Assembly: GCF_000317535.1 (NCBI RefSeq)
Contig: NC_019757.1
Span: 1,897,001-1,961,000 of the forward strand
Direction: 5' to 3'
Source: Cylindrospermum stagnale PCC 7417
Lineage (GTDB): Bacteria > Cyanobacteriota > Cyanobacteriia > Cyanobacteriales > Nostocaceae
DNA: 64,000 nucleotides
The notes below the pieces were generated by a model. That model saw only the letters and a list, made by a program, of their open reading frames with translations, made no database searches and was not told where the DNA came from. Positions 9,171 through 17,698 of this stretch are shown piece after piece. Both the position numbers and the translations under genes were made by a program. Every line of letters starts with the position of its first letter. The first letter of the stretch is position 1.

Positions 9171-9839
9171 TTACTCTGAAAGTAAACTAGGAGAACTCAA
9201 AACAAATACATCCCTAATTCCCTGTGCATCAGTCTGCGGTTTAATGGGAGTGGTAAAGTGGAAAAATTCGTGGTCGTTGACCAAAAGTAGTTCTCCTGGA
9301 TGCAGGATTTTGTTAAAAACTGGCTTTTCTTTTTTGGCAGAGTATAAGTGTGTTTCTCCACCTTGAATATTATCTCTATCAACCGAGAAGATACCGATGA
9401 AATCAGTACCATCTTGATGGATACCTTCAGGTGCAGGATTTCCTAAATTAGTTGGTGAACAGGTAGTTCTGATTTGGTGAACTCCGATTTCGGCTTCAGG
9501 GTGAAGTTTGCAAGAATCACTAAATGCCAAAACAAGATGTTTAAAAATATCCAGTTCTATGAGTGCATTATCTAATTCGGCAAACTCTCGTTTTATGTCA
9601 CCCACTATTGGATTATATTCTTTGCTTTGTAAAAGATAGCCATGAGGTAATTTAATCAAGTTATCCCCAGACACCATGAACCGAGATAATCGTCTAAAGC
9701 GATATTTACCTTTGATATAATTATCAAGGGGCAAATCGTTAAAAAACGGCTTAAAACCTGCGGGATTGATGGAATTTACCTTTCTTAAGCTGAAAAGAAA
9801 AGCATATTCTAATTCTGTTGCAACTGATACTTTTTGCAT
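9171..9839 (-). CDS. 2OG-Fe(II) dioxygenase, amino-acid hydroxylase type
   Basis: A 222-residue protein. The segment GIHQDGTDF supplies the His-x-Asp iron ligands, HFTTPI the distal His and RDVFVLSS the arginine that binds 2-oxoglutarate, as in the 2OG-Fe dioxygenase family PF10014 that includes L-isoleucine 4-hydroxylase relatives. Expected reaction: hydroxylation of a free amino acid or similar small molecule using O2 and 2-oxoglutarate; the substrate cannot be read from the sequence. The ATG at 9839 gives the start MQKVSVATELEY. It is a single gene convergent with DUF711. Confidence 0.8.
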   Translation of the reverse strand: MQKVSVATELEYAFLFSLRKVNSINPAGFKPFFNDLPLDNYIKGKYRFRRLSRFMVSGDNLIKLPHGYLLQSKEYNPIVGDIKREFAELDNALIELDIFKHLVLAFSDSCKLHPEAEIGVHQIRTTCSPTNLGNPAPEGIHQDGTDFIGIFSVDRDNIQGGETHLYSAKKEKPVFNKILHPGELLLVNDHEFFHFTTPIKPQTDAQGIRDVFVLSSPSLLSE

Positions 9840-10016
9840 AGAATTTACCCCTTAGAATTTTGAAATTCTCCCCAATTTTTCTTGAGGGGAGGCTTATAAA
9901 AGCTAATATAAGCTATTTTTATAAAAATGTCGCCTATTTAATTGCAAAAGTTACCAAACTATGATATGTGAATATCCTCAAAATTCGAGATGATAGTGCG
10001 ATAGGAGATGACTCGG

Positions 10017-11153
10017 CTATCGGTTGGCTCGTTTAGCTCGCTTTTGTTGATACATCTGGATATCGGCTAGGGTGATCAAATCATCTAGTGAAATCGGCTG
10101 GTTGGGGTCATAAGACTGAATACCAATGCTCATCGATATATGAAACGGCGGCTGTTGAGTCTGGTTAAATTGGTCGATAGCAGCTTGCAGTCGCTCCTGT
10201 ATTGCCTCGGAATTGGGGTCATTACCCTGCATCAGTACCACAAATTCATCACCCCCCAGTCGGGCTATAGTGTCAGAATTACGGAAAGTTTCCTTGAGCA
10301 AGTTTGCAGCAGCAACAATGGCTGCGTCTCCGATTTCGTGTCCTAGGGTGTCGTTGATGGTTTTGAGTCCATCGAGGTCGATAAACAGCAGATTGATAGG
10401 GGTATGAGAGCGATAGGATAACTTTAGCTGCTGTTCAGCTAATAAGAAAAAGCCGCGCCGGTTGTGCAGTCCGGTTAGGTCGTCGGTGAGGGAAAGACGA
10501 CGGACTTCGGCTTCGGCGGCTTCGCGTTCGTAAATTTCTTGTTGTAGGTGGATGTTAGCGGCATTTAAGGAGGCGGTGCGATCGCTAACTCTCTGCTCTA
10601 ATTCAGAATACACCTGCACATTCTCCATCGCTACCGCTGTGGTATCAGCCAGTGCTTGCAACAGCTTCACTTCTTCCATTGTCGGTTGATGGTGCTTTGC
10701 CCAGTAAGTGCCGATAGCGCCAATTGGGTCTAGGGTGCGGATGGGCACCATCACCATGCTTTTAACGAATGTGGGTCTGTAGACAGCATAGGGAACCCGC
10801 TCATCAACGAATACATCATCAATGATTGCAGGCTGACGGTTGAGCATCGCCCAACCGCTGATGCAGATATCCATCGGAAATCGTTGATCTTTCCACAAAG
10901 GTGCGATCGCATTTTCATCGGCATAATAGCAATAACCATTGTCCCGCAGTACAAAACTAGCGCCATCTGACCCAGTTAATTCCCGCGCCACCACCCGGAC
11001 AATTTCCATAATCCGTTCCAAACTGCGGGCTAAAGACAAATCTTGCAGCGCCAGCAACAAACGTTCCATTTCCTGTAGATAGTGTTGAATGCCAATATCT
11101 TGCGAATCCACTAGCAGCTTGCAATAAAGTGGTGAGTCGATTTTATTTGTCAT
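10017..11153 (-). CDS. GAF domain diguanylate cyclase
   Basis: A 378-residue cytoplasmic protein: GAF domain at about 35-178, a short coiled coil at 180-220 and a GGDEF domain at about 220-378. The active-site motif GGDEF is intact at 300-304, and an RxxD inhibitory site (RNSD, 291-294) lies just upstream, so the enzyme should make cyclic di-GMP and be product-inhibited. The GAF domain probably senses a small ligand or chromophore; no obvious bilin-binding Cys is assigned. It is divergent from sfsA with a 100-base spacer. Confidence 0.9.
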   Translation of the reverse strand: MTNKIDSPLYCKLLVDSQDIGIQHYLQEMERLLLALQDLSLARSLERIMEIVRVVARELTGSDGASFVLRDNGYCYYADENAIAPLWKDQRFPMDICISGWAMLNRQPAIIDDVFVDERVPYAVYRPTFVKSMVMVPIRTLDPIGAIGTYWAKHHQPTMEEVKLLQALADTTAVAMENVQVYSELEQRVSDRTASLNAANIHLQQEIYEREAAEAEVRRLSLTDDLTGLHNRRGFFLLAEQQLKLSYRSHTPINLLFIDLDGLKTINDTLGHEIGDAAIVAAANLLKETFRNSDTIARLGGDEFVVLMQGNDPNSEAIQERLQAAIDQFNQTQQPPFHISMSIGIQSYDPNQPISLDDLITLADIQMYQQKRAKRANR

Positions 11154-11255
11154 GGCATCCCCCTAAAGCAATATATTTAATCTTCCCTTTAAAAACTGGG
11201 ACTATGGAGCTACTTTAGGTAATGTAATAAATGGCATAATCTGCTTACTCTGACA

Positions 11256-11981
11256 ATGATTGATTGGCTTTACCAATACCCAACCTTATATCCCGGTATT
11301 TTGCTCAAACGCTACAAGCGATTTTTTGCGGATATTCAACTTGATTCTGGCGAAGTTGTCACAGCACACTGTCCCAATACAGGGCCAATGACTGGCGTTT
11401 CCACCCTGGGGAGTGCGGTACAGCTTTCTAAAAGCGATAATCTTAACCGCAAATTGGCTTACACCTTAGAGTTGATTGAGGTAAAAGATAACGGGCCAAC
11501 TTGGGTAGGAGTGAATACAGCTTTACCAAATCGGGTGGTGAAGCTAGCTTTGGCAAAATATCTGTTTCCAGAATTGGGGGAATATAGCCAAATTAAGGGC
11601 GAGGTGGTTTATGGGCAAGATAAAAAAAGTCGGGTAGATTTTTTCTTGACAGGAAGTGAAGAACAACGGCCGATTTATTTAGAGGTGAAAAACACAACTT
11701 GGTGTCAAGGAACTTTAGCTTTATTTCCCGATACAGAGACGACAAGGGGACAAAAGCATTTGCGGGAACTCATGGCACTTTTACCCCAAACTCGTGCGGT
11801 AATGCTTTATTTTATCAATCGGGGTGATTGTGAGGAGTTTGCCCCTGGTGACACCACAGATCCTGTATATGGTAAATTATTGCGGGATGCGATCGCACTT
11901 GGCTTAGAAGTCCTACCCTGCCGTTTTGATGTTTCCCCCGAAGGCATTCGTTACTTAGGTCTGGCAAAACTAAAAATTTGA
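11256..11981 (+). CDS. sfsA: SfsA family DNA-binding protein/nuclease
   Basis: A 241-residue protein with the family hallmarks LKRYKRFFAD near the N-terminus, CPNTGPM and LEVKNTTW. SfsA was first described as a sugar fermentation stimulation protein; the fold is an OB domain plus a PD-(D/E)xK-type nuclease domain, where LEVKN contributes the E-x-K residues. Length is typical. The gluconokinase gene follows 28 bases downstream on the same strand, so an operon is likely. Confidence 0.9.
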   Translation: MIDWLYQYPTLYPGILLKRYKRFFADIQLDSGEVVTAHCPNTGPMTGVSTLGSAVQLSKSDNLNRKLAYTLELIEVKDNGPTWVGVNTALPNRVVKLALAKYLFPELGEYSQIKGEVVYGQDKKSRVDFFLTGSEEQRPIYLEVKNTTWCQGTLALFPDTETTRGQKHLRELMALLPQTRAVMLYFINRGDCEEFAPGDTTDPVYGKLLRDAIALGLEVLPCRFDVSPEGIRYLGLAKLKI

Positions 11982-12009
11982 TCACCAACATCAAACCGAT
12001 GATTTTCAA

Positions 12010-12492
12010 ATGATTATTTTAGTAATGGGTGTTTCCGGTGCTGGTAAAACCACCATCAGCCAACTGCTAGCAGAATCATTAAACTGGGAATTTAGCGACG
12101 CTGATACATTCCACTCACCAGCGAATCTCGAAAAAATGCGGCGTGGTATCCCCCTCGATGATGCCGATAGAATGCCTTGGCTGCAAGATTTGCAAACAGC
12201 TATCCAACAGTGGTTAAAAGAAGATAAAAATGTTGTCCTAGCTTGTTCCTCACTCAAAGCTAGTTATCGGCAATTTCTCTTATTTGATAACCGCATCCAG
12301 CTAGTTTACCTCAAGGGTACTTTTGAAATCCTCCAAAAGCGCCTGCAAGAGCGGCAAAATCATTTCATGACCGCGAAACTTCTCCAAAGCCAGTTTGATG
12401 CCCTTGAGGAGCCAGTTAATGCTATTTGTGTGGAGATTTCCGAGCCACCAGAGGTGATTGTGAAAAACCTGAGAGCAGCGTTAGGGATTTAA
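12010..12492 (+). CDS. gntK: Gluconokinase
   Basis: A 160-residue P-loop kinase with Walker A GVSGAGKTT at 8-16, the GntK-type segment DADTFHSPANLEKMRRG and LACSSLKASYR. It phosphorylates gluconate to 6-phosphogluconate, feeding the oxidative pentose phosphate or Entner-Doudoroff route. Length is normal for the family. It follows sfsA closely and probably shares its transcript. Confidence 0.9.
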   Translation: MIILVMGVSGAGKTTISQLLAESLNWEFSDADTFHSPANLEKMRRGIPLDDADRMPWLQDLQTAIQQWLKEDKNVVLACSSLKASYRQFLLFDNRIQLVYLKGTFEILQKRLQERQNHFMTAKLLQSQFDALEEPVNAICVEISEPPEVIVKNLRAALGI

Positions 12493-12528
12493 GATTGCTA
12501 TATATTATGTCGGCTTTGAAAATAAATC

Positions 12529-13443
12529 ATGTTAGAGCCATTTCCTATAATTGAAGTTCCACCAGATGCCTCTCAGCATATTGAGGATTTGGGAACTAAA
12601 GAAAAATTTTGGTTCCGTCATCAGGATCTAGGGCATTGTCTATTCAAGAAAGCTAGACCAAACACAGGAGAAGATTGGGCAGAGAAAATTGCTGCTGAAT
12701 TGTGCGAATTGCTTGGACTGCCTCATGCCTATCATGAACTAGCAACATTGAACGGCGACAATGGTACTATTTCGCCTTCTTTTTTATGTAAAAATGGGAG
12801 TCTGATCACTGGCAATGAAATTCTAGCTCGAAGATTACCTAGCTATCCACAAGATTTGAGAGACCATTCACAACATACAATTGATAATGTATTAAATGCT
12901 ATTGGAGGCTCTGAAGTCAATTTACCCATCGGCTGGAAACCACCTGAGGGAATTAGTAATGCTGTAGATACATTTGTCGGCTACTTACTATTGGATGCAT
13001 GGATAGGTAACACGGATAGACACCATGAAAACTGGGCATTTATCAGTGTCGAAGACAAGATTTATTTAGCGCCAACATACGATCACGGTTCCTGCCTTGG
13101 TAGGAATGAACCTGACTCAAAAAGGAAAGAAAGGCTAATTACTAAAGACGTGGGCTTTTCCGTCCATGCATATGTGGAAAAATGTTCTTCCAACTTGTAT
13201 GCTAGGGTTAGAGACAAAAAAACGCTCAAAAATTTTGATGTGTTTTATCAAGTGCGACAGCGCTATCCAGATGCAGCAAGAGTATGGTTAGATAATCTAG
13301 CAAAGGTGTCAAGCAATGATACGTTAGAGCTTTTTGAGCGTATTCCATCTCATCGAATATCAAAAACTGCAACTGAATTTGCACAGAAGATATTGGAATT
13401 AAATCAAAATAGACTACTGAAGCTACGAGACACCCTACTATGA
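12529..13443 (+). CDS. HipA-like Ser/Thr kinase
   Basis: A 304-residue protein with the C-terminal kinase lobe of HipA-type proteins: DAWIGNTDRHHENWAF around residues 158-173 (catalytic Asp, His and Asn) and APTYDHGSCLG around 182-192 (metal-binding Asp). The N-terminal HipA subdomain is missing. The stop overlaps the start of the next gene by four bases (ATGA), so the two are translationally coupled. HipA kinases phosphorylate tRNA synthetases or related targets as toxins, but the target here is unknown and no HipB-like HTH antitoxin is seen upstream. Confidence 0.8.
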   Translation: MLEPFPIIEVPPDASQHIEDLGTKEKFWFRHQDLGHCLFKKARPNTGEDWAEKIAAELCELLGLPHAYHELATLNGDNGTISPSFLCKNGSLITGNEILARRLPSYPQDLRDHSQHTIDNVLNAIGGSEVNLPIGWKPPEGISNAVDTFVGYLLLDAWIGNTDRHHENWAFISVEDKIYLAPTYDHGSCLGRNEPDSKRKERLITKDVGFSVHAYVEKCSSNLYARVRDKKTLKNFDVFYQVRQRYPDAARVWLDNLAKVSSNDTLELFERIPSHRISKTATEFAQKILELNQNRLLKLRDTLL

Positions 13444-14204
13444 AAACACTTTTTTTAGCTTGGCAAGATCCCAAAAGTCGGTCTTGGTTACCCGTTGGTC
13501 GATTAACTTATGATGGGACACAATACCAGTTTGTGTATACTCAAGGAGCCACAGAAGCTCAAACTAAATTTGGTTTTCAATTATTGTATTCATTTCCAGA
13601 ATTGAACAGAGTATATACATCTGTTGAACTTTTTCCCTTATTTTCTAATAGATTAATGCGACCCTCTCGCCCTGACTATAAAAATTATATTGAATGGCTA
13701 AATATTCCTGAACATGAGGATGAACCAATTACCATCCTTTCTCGTAGTGGTGGGCAAAAGGTAACTGATAATTATGAGGTTTTTCCCTGTCCAGAACCAG
13801 ATGCAAATGGTTCATATAACATCCATTTTTTTGTACATGGACTGCGACACCTTCCTCCATCTGCAATTGAAAGAATTCATCAATTACAAACAAGCGAATT
13901 GTTGTATTTAGCTAACGAATTTCAAAATCCCTATGATACTCGTGCTTTGCTTTTATGTACGAAGGATCATCACATTGTTGGTTATTGTCCTCGGTATATC
14001 GTGGATGATATTTTTAAACTCAAGAACAAAAATCCAGAACTTGTAAAAGTACAAGTTGAACGCATCAACCCAGTACCAGCACCACTACAGCTACGTTTGT
14101 TGTGTAATATGACGGCAAAATGGGATGAGGAATTTCAGCCATTTTCAAGCTGGGAGTATCAGCCGATTTTAGCTGATATCCCAGTTGCTTGTACTACTAC
14201 TTAA
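13440..14204 (+). CDS. HIRAN domain protein with HipA-N1-like N-terminus
   Basis: A 254-residue protein coupled by a 4-base overlap to the HipA-like kinase. Residues 1-85 (FLAWQDPKSRSWLPVGRL, then FPLFSNRLM) look like the short N-terminal subdomain that HipA carries and that HipS supplies separately in HipBST systems. Residues about 125-215 (ELLYLANEFQNPYDTRALL, then VGYCPRYIVDD) match a HIRAN domain, which in helicases such as HLTF binds DNA 3' ends. The pair therefore looks like a split HipA with a DNA-end sensor. Both the N1 match and the function are inferences. Confidence 0.68.
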   Translation: MKTLFLAWQDPKSRSWLPVGRLTYDGTQYQFVYTQGATEAQTKFGFQLLYSFPELNRVYTSVELFPLFSNRLMRPSRPDYKNYIEWLNIPEHEDEPITILSRSGGQKVTDNYEVFPCPEPDANGSYNIHFFVHGLRHLPPSAIERIHQLQTSELLYLANEFQNPYDTRALLLCTKDHHIVGYCPRYIVDDIFKLKNKNPELVKVQVERINPVPAPLQLRLLCNMTAKWDEEFQPFSSWEYQPILADIPVACTTT

Positions 14205-14221
14205 AGTTGATGAGAGGCGAG
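14201..14221 (+). repeat. Direct-repeat copy of the 3' end of the PfkB gene
   Basis: TTAAAGTTGATGAGAGGCGAG here matches 14896-14916 at 20 of 21 positions. The second copy contains the stop codon and last codons of the sugar-kinase gene on the minus strand; the first contains the stop codon of the HIRAN gene. The two flank the small secreted-protein gene at 14267-14704. Confidence 0.6.
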
Positions 14222-14266
14222 GGCGCAGAGACAAGAACGCAACAAGATACTAAAATTGGCTAGCAC

Positions 14267-14704
14267 TCATCTTTTGTTACGGCATTGGAGTGGGTAACGC
14301 TGACCCCGCCATGTTGTCCAACCATCTGCCACTTTAGTCCGACTATTGTATTTTAGATACCAGTTATCTTGTTCTTTACCTAGATAACGAATACCTAATT
14401 CTTGTCTTTGTTTGTTGGCGAAACGTTTTTTTAGAGGAACCCACGCACCACCATTATCACTAAACCACCCAGCGATGCGGACACCGGAAGTGCTAGAGCA
14501 AGTATCACCATTACAAGTAGTTTGTGAGTCATCCACTACCTTCCACTGCATTTGGGCTGGCCTACCGTCAATATTACAATCCCATCTGCCAAAGAACCAC
14601 TCGCTGGCAACAAGTCCAGCTTTAGCCTGAGGAGATGCAAGTACCAAACCAGCAGGAACAATTGCCAAGCCTAATAGCCATTTTGTGATGTTTTTCATTT
14701 GCAT
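14267..14704 (-). CDS. Small secreted protein, DUF6006-like
   Basis: A 145-residue protein with a clear signal peptide (MKNITKWLLGLAIVPAGLVL, then cleavage near ASPQAKA) and a Trp-rich mature domain with cysteines (WDCNIDG, CNGDTCSS, LQCRNKR) that could form disulfides. The pattern resembles the small cyanobacterial DUF6006 family, of unknown function. The start may be the ATG at 14704 or the one two codons later. It sits between two copies of a 21-base direct repeat. Confidence 0.65.
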   Translation of the reverse strand: MQMKNITKWLLGLAIVPAGLVLASPQAKAGLVASEWFFGRWDCNIDGRPAQMQWKVVDDSQTTCNGDTCSSTSGVRIAGWFSDNGGAWVPLKKRFANKQRQELGIRYLGKEQDNWYLKYNSRTKVADGWTTWRGQRYPLQCRNKR

Positions 14705-14895
14705 TAATTATAATTACAGCGATTTTCAGGTAAATAGACTCACAGGGTAGACTGTCCCCCTAGAACAGGTGTGGTTCAAATAAATGAAAACTACTATAAG
14801 TTATCCTTGAGAAATTCTATTTACTTTTATATTTGGGAATTCCTGTTTATGCAATTAAGCATGGGGATTTAATATTTATCCCCACACCTCACAAG

Positions 14896-15873
14896 TTAAA
14901 GTTGATGGGAGGCGAGAAAAGCTTCAACCTCAGCAGCGGTTGGTTGAGAAGCGATCGCACCTGGTTTAATTGTAGTCAGCGCCCCCACAGCACTAGCATA
15001 GGTTACAAGGCTTTTTGCCGTTTCTGGATCACTCAATTGGTGGATACCTTGCTGACTCAACTGGTGAATAAACCCAGCCAAAAAGCTATCCCCCGCACCG
15101 GTGGTATCAACAACAGAGATCGAAAATGCGCTTAATTTGCCTTCGTTTTCACCCAGACAATAGCTGCAACCATGTTCCCCATCAGTCACCAGCACCCCAT
15201 CAACTGAATTTAGGCGATAAGTAATGGCTCCCGCATCAGCGGTATCAAAAAGCCATTGGGCCTCTTCTTTGGTAAGTTTAAGGAAATCGACTCGCTTTAA
15301 TAATTCCTGAATTTTTGGCCGCGCTATGTCGGCATCTTGCCAAAATACAGGACGCCAGTTGACATCCAGGACAATTTTCAGGTCATATTGTTCAGCCAAA
15401 TCTAGGGCGCGGTGAATCGCCTGCTCACTTTCAGGATAGGCTAATTCCAAAGTACCCAAAATCAGGAAATCTGCTTCTTCAAACAGCGATGGCGGTAATT
15501 GCTTGGCTTGCAGATGGGTATCGGCAAATTCGGTAGTATCATACTTGCCAAAGCCGGCAAAAGTGCGATCGCCATCCAGATCCCGCACCACATAAACCTG
15601 TCGCGTTGGTGCTGTGGCATGGCGTTGCACCCCTGTTGTATCTACACCTACCTCTTCTAATAGTTTGACCAGTGTATTTCCCGGTTCATCCTCACCAACA
15701 GAGCCGATAAAACCTGCTGGAGTTCCCAGTTTTACCAAAGCACAGGCTACGTTAGCTGGTGCTCCCCCAGGGTAGGGAGTCCAGGTTTTCACGTCTTCCA
15801 GATCTAGCCCCAATTGATCAGCTAAACAATCGAACAAAATTTCACCAAGGCACAAAACACGGGGATTGCTCAT
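14896..15873 (-). CDS. PfkB family carbohydrate kinase (probable fructokinase)
   Basis: A 325-residue protein with the two PfkB signatures: PGGAPANVACALVKLG near residue 35 and DTTGAGDSFLAGF near 258, which holds the catalytic Asp and the anion hole. The N-terminus RVLCLGEILFDCLAD is typical of fructokinases. Expected reaction: ATP-dependent phosphorylation of fructose or a related sugar in the cytoplasm. The exact substrate cannot be fixed by motif reading. The minus-strand start at 15873 faces the PedR-like gene across a 350-base spacer. Confidence 0.85.
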   Translation of the reverse strand: MSNPRVLCLGEILFDCLADQLGLDLEDVKTWTPYPGGAPANVACALVKLGTPAGFIGSVGEDEPGNTLVKLLEEVGVDTTGVQRHATAPTRQVYVVRDLDGDRTFAGFGKYDTTEFADTHLQAKQLPPSLFEEADFLILGTLELAYPESEQAIHRALDLAEQYDLKIVLDVNWRPVFWQDADIARPKIQELLKRVDFLKLTKEEAQWLFDTADAGAITYRLNSVDGVLVTDGEHGCSYCLGENEGKLSAFSISVVDTTGAGDSFLAGFIHQLSQQGIHQLSDPETAKSLVTYASAVGALTTIKPGAIASQPTAAEVEAFLASHQL

Positions 15874-16223
15874 CTCATTTTAGATTTTCGATTTGGGATT
15901 AGGAACATCAGTATAAAATCTACAATACTCTTTACTAATCTGTCGCCTGTCATTTATAGAATAAAATAGAATTTTTTGCTACTGCTCAGGGATATATCTC
16001 TTCCTCAACTCAGATTTTTTATCTCCGTAGTCAAAATATTTTTTGAGTTAACTGTGATATTTGTTACTTTTTTTGCTAGGATTTGAATTACTGCCAAGCC
16101 CAAATCCAAAGAAAATATTGATAATCGAATTACTACTAACATTTAAAACCCTACCTTGAAAAGAATCTTCTAGAATTAGAATGAGCGATTGAGTACATAT
16201 ACCAAGGGAGGAATGAATAAGTC
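15874..16223. other. Divergent promoter region, sugar kinase / PedR-like regulator
   Basis: 350 AT-rich bases without a gene. It must hold the promoters of both flanking genes. A purine-rich GGGAGGAATGAA (16206-16217) just before 16224 supplies a ribosome binding site for the regulator. I see no clear operator. Confidence 0.45.
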
Positions 16224-16487
16224 ATGGCTGCTAGTGAGTCTGGGACCCCTGTTAGTCTGTCAGACAGAGAACTGCAAATTATCGACTTAGTGGCCGCTGG
16301 CTTAACTAACCAAGAGATTGCAGGAAAACTGGAAATTAGCAAACGTACAGTTGATAACCATATCAGCAACGTCCTCACCAAAACCCAAACGGAAAACCGA
16401 GTAGCGCTAGTCCGCTGGGCTTTGCAGTGGGGAAAAGTTTGTTTGAACGATGTAAATTGTTGTATTCTGCCTAACCAGAACGATTAA
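16224..16487 (+). CDS. pedR: Small LuxR-type regulator, PedR-like
   Basis: An 87-residue protein that is almost only a LuxR-type helix-turn-helix: LSDRELQIIDLVAAG, LTNQEIAGKL and KRTVDNHISNVLTK. There is no receiver domain. Size and sequence match PedR of cyanobacteria, a redox-responsive regulator linked to photosynthetic electron transport through thioredoxin. Cysteines occur at 73, 79 and 80; Cys80 coincides with the redox-active Cys reported for PedR of Synechocystis. A GGGAGGAATGAA element precedes the start. Expected to control photosynthesis and stress genes in response to light-driven redox change. Confidence 0.75.
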   Translation: MAASESGTPVSLSDRELQIIDLVAAGLTNQEIAGKLEISKRTVDNHISNVLTKTQTENRVALVRWALQWGKVCLNDVNCCILPNQND

Positions 16488-16590
16488 ACTATTTGCCAGT
16501 AGAATGCGCCAACCACTCTGGGATGCTCACTCGTCAATTTTGAGGTTTACTGATTGTCCTCCTCCTCACGCCTTGATTTCAGTGTGAACC

Positions 16591-16836
16591 TCTACCACAA
16601 GTTCCGTAGCTTTCACCCAGTGGCAATTTACGCTCATAGAGCAGGCCTTATAACGAACACGGAACCTGTAGATCAGAATTCATCTCAAAATTTAGCAGCA
16701 CAGAGAACTGGTTTAAGCAACTGCTTGCAAAAGTCGGGTAAGGCAGTTACCAATAATCAAATGCCCAGGCGAAAGCCCCTAAATTCTTGGGTTTTACCAA
16801 AATATATTTGACCCGGCTGGGCATTTTATTTTTTGG
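16591..16836 (+). ncRNA. Possible structured RNA with a terminator
   Basis: The stretch after the PedR-like gene can form nested stems: TCTAC (16591-16595) with GTAGA (16668-16672), enclosing GTTCCGT (16601-16607) with ACGGAAC (16659-16665), and it ends in a hairpin followed by a T-rich run. It may be a separate small RNA, for example of the long-hairpin 6S type, or the 3' UTR of the regulator. An 85-codon reading frame in the same place (16554-16811, TTG start) does not look like a protein. An Rfam covariance search would decide. Confidence 0.3.
16761..16836 (+). terminator. Hairpin followed by T-rich tract
   Basis: Outer arms ATGCCCAG (16761-16768) and CTGGGCAT (16817-16824), an inner stem AAAGCCC/GGGTTTT (16772-16778 and 16789-16795, one G-U pair), then TTTTATTTTTT. 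It has the shape of a Rho-independent terminator for whatever is transcribed from the left. Confidence 0.6.
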
Positions 16837-17033
16837 ATCTCCCAAAAGGGTAAAGGTAAAGGGGTAAAAGGATCTCATTTTCCTTTTCCCTCGCCCCACT
16901 TCTGTCTACTAATGGGAAATTTACCCCGGACTTTGATCGAAGCGACAACAAAAATTAGCAACAATCTCGTGGTGCAAGCGCTACATTTGAAAGAAATCTA
17001 TGTTGCACTATCGGCTTGGAGAGCAGTGTTCCG

Positions 17034-17687
17034 ATGAATACTTCTGCTTCTTTTCCAGGTAGCTCGTCTACCTTTGATTTTTTTAGCTTTGACTTTACAG
17101 CGCCGCATCCCACCCAAGATGCTGATTTGCTCAAACAGCTATCGTTTATTCCTGGGCTGAAAGAAATTCTCACGCTGCGGCAGGTTCACGCTTTAGAACA
17201 CGCTACAGTTTGGGTACTCAGCGAATCTAAAGGCATTTATTCTCCCACGGGAGAAGCGACTAATGTTCAAGTTGATAACGAACTATTAGGCGGTTTATCT
17301 ACCGAACAGGGATTTTACCTCTATGGTGAGGTGAATATTAGTGATTTGCGGCGGGCGGTAACTCTTGCCCGACATCGCCTGCTCAGTGGAGAATGGGATT
17401 TGGCTGTACATCCCCGTTGCGGCACAAATTTATCAGTAGCGATGCTGTTAACGGCTGGACTAGCGGTGGGTGTGCATTTGCTGCTACCATTCCGGCCAGT
17501 TGAACAACTGATAGGTTTGGGGATAGCAGCGACGACAGCGGCTGAAATCGCACCTGATGTGGGTTTCATGGCCCAGCGTTACCTGACAACAGCCATTCCC
17601 TTTAACCTAGAAATTGATAATATTGCGATCGCCCGCGATGGTTGGGGAAGACAGGGTCATTTAGTCAAGGTGCGCTGGCAAGATTAA
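17034..17687 (+). CDS. Conserved cyanobacterial protein, DUF6391-like
   Basis: A 217-residue protein from the ATG at 17034, preferred over the TTG at 17016 because TTGGAGAG lies at the right distance upstream. The signature RQVHALEHATVWVL and the segment HPRCGTNLSV match a cyanobacterial family I recall as DUF6391. One or two hydrophobic stretches (AMLLTAGLAVGVHLLLPF and GIAATTAAEIAP) suggest membrane association. The function is unknown. The glycosyltransferase gene follows after 11 bases. Confidence 0.65.
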   Translation: MNTSASFPGSSSTFDFFSFDFTAPHPTQDADLLKQLSFIPGLKEILTLRQVHALEHATVWVLSESKGIYSPTGEATNVQVDNELLGGLSTEQGFYLYGEVNISDLRRAVTLARHRLLSGEWDLAVHPRCGTNLSVAMLLTAGLAVGVHLLLPFRPVEQLIGLGIAATTAAEIAPDVGFMAQRYLTTAIPFNLEIDNIAIARDGWGRQGHLVKVRWQD

Positions 17688-17698
17688 ACAAAGAAAAA

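Noticed and set aside
16554-16811. 85-codon reading frame after the PedR-like gene
   Set aside because: TTG start without a ribosome binding site, composition unlike a protein, and it overlaps stems and a terminator-like hairpin.
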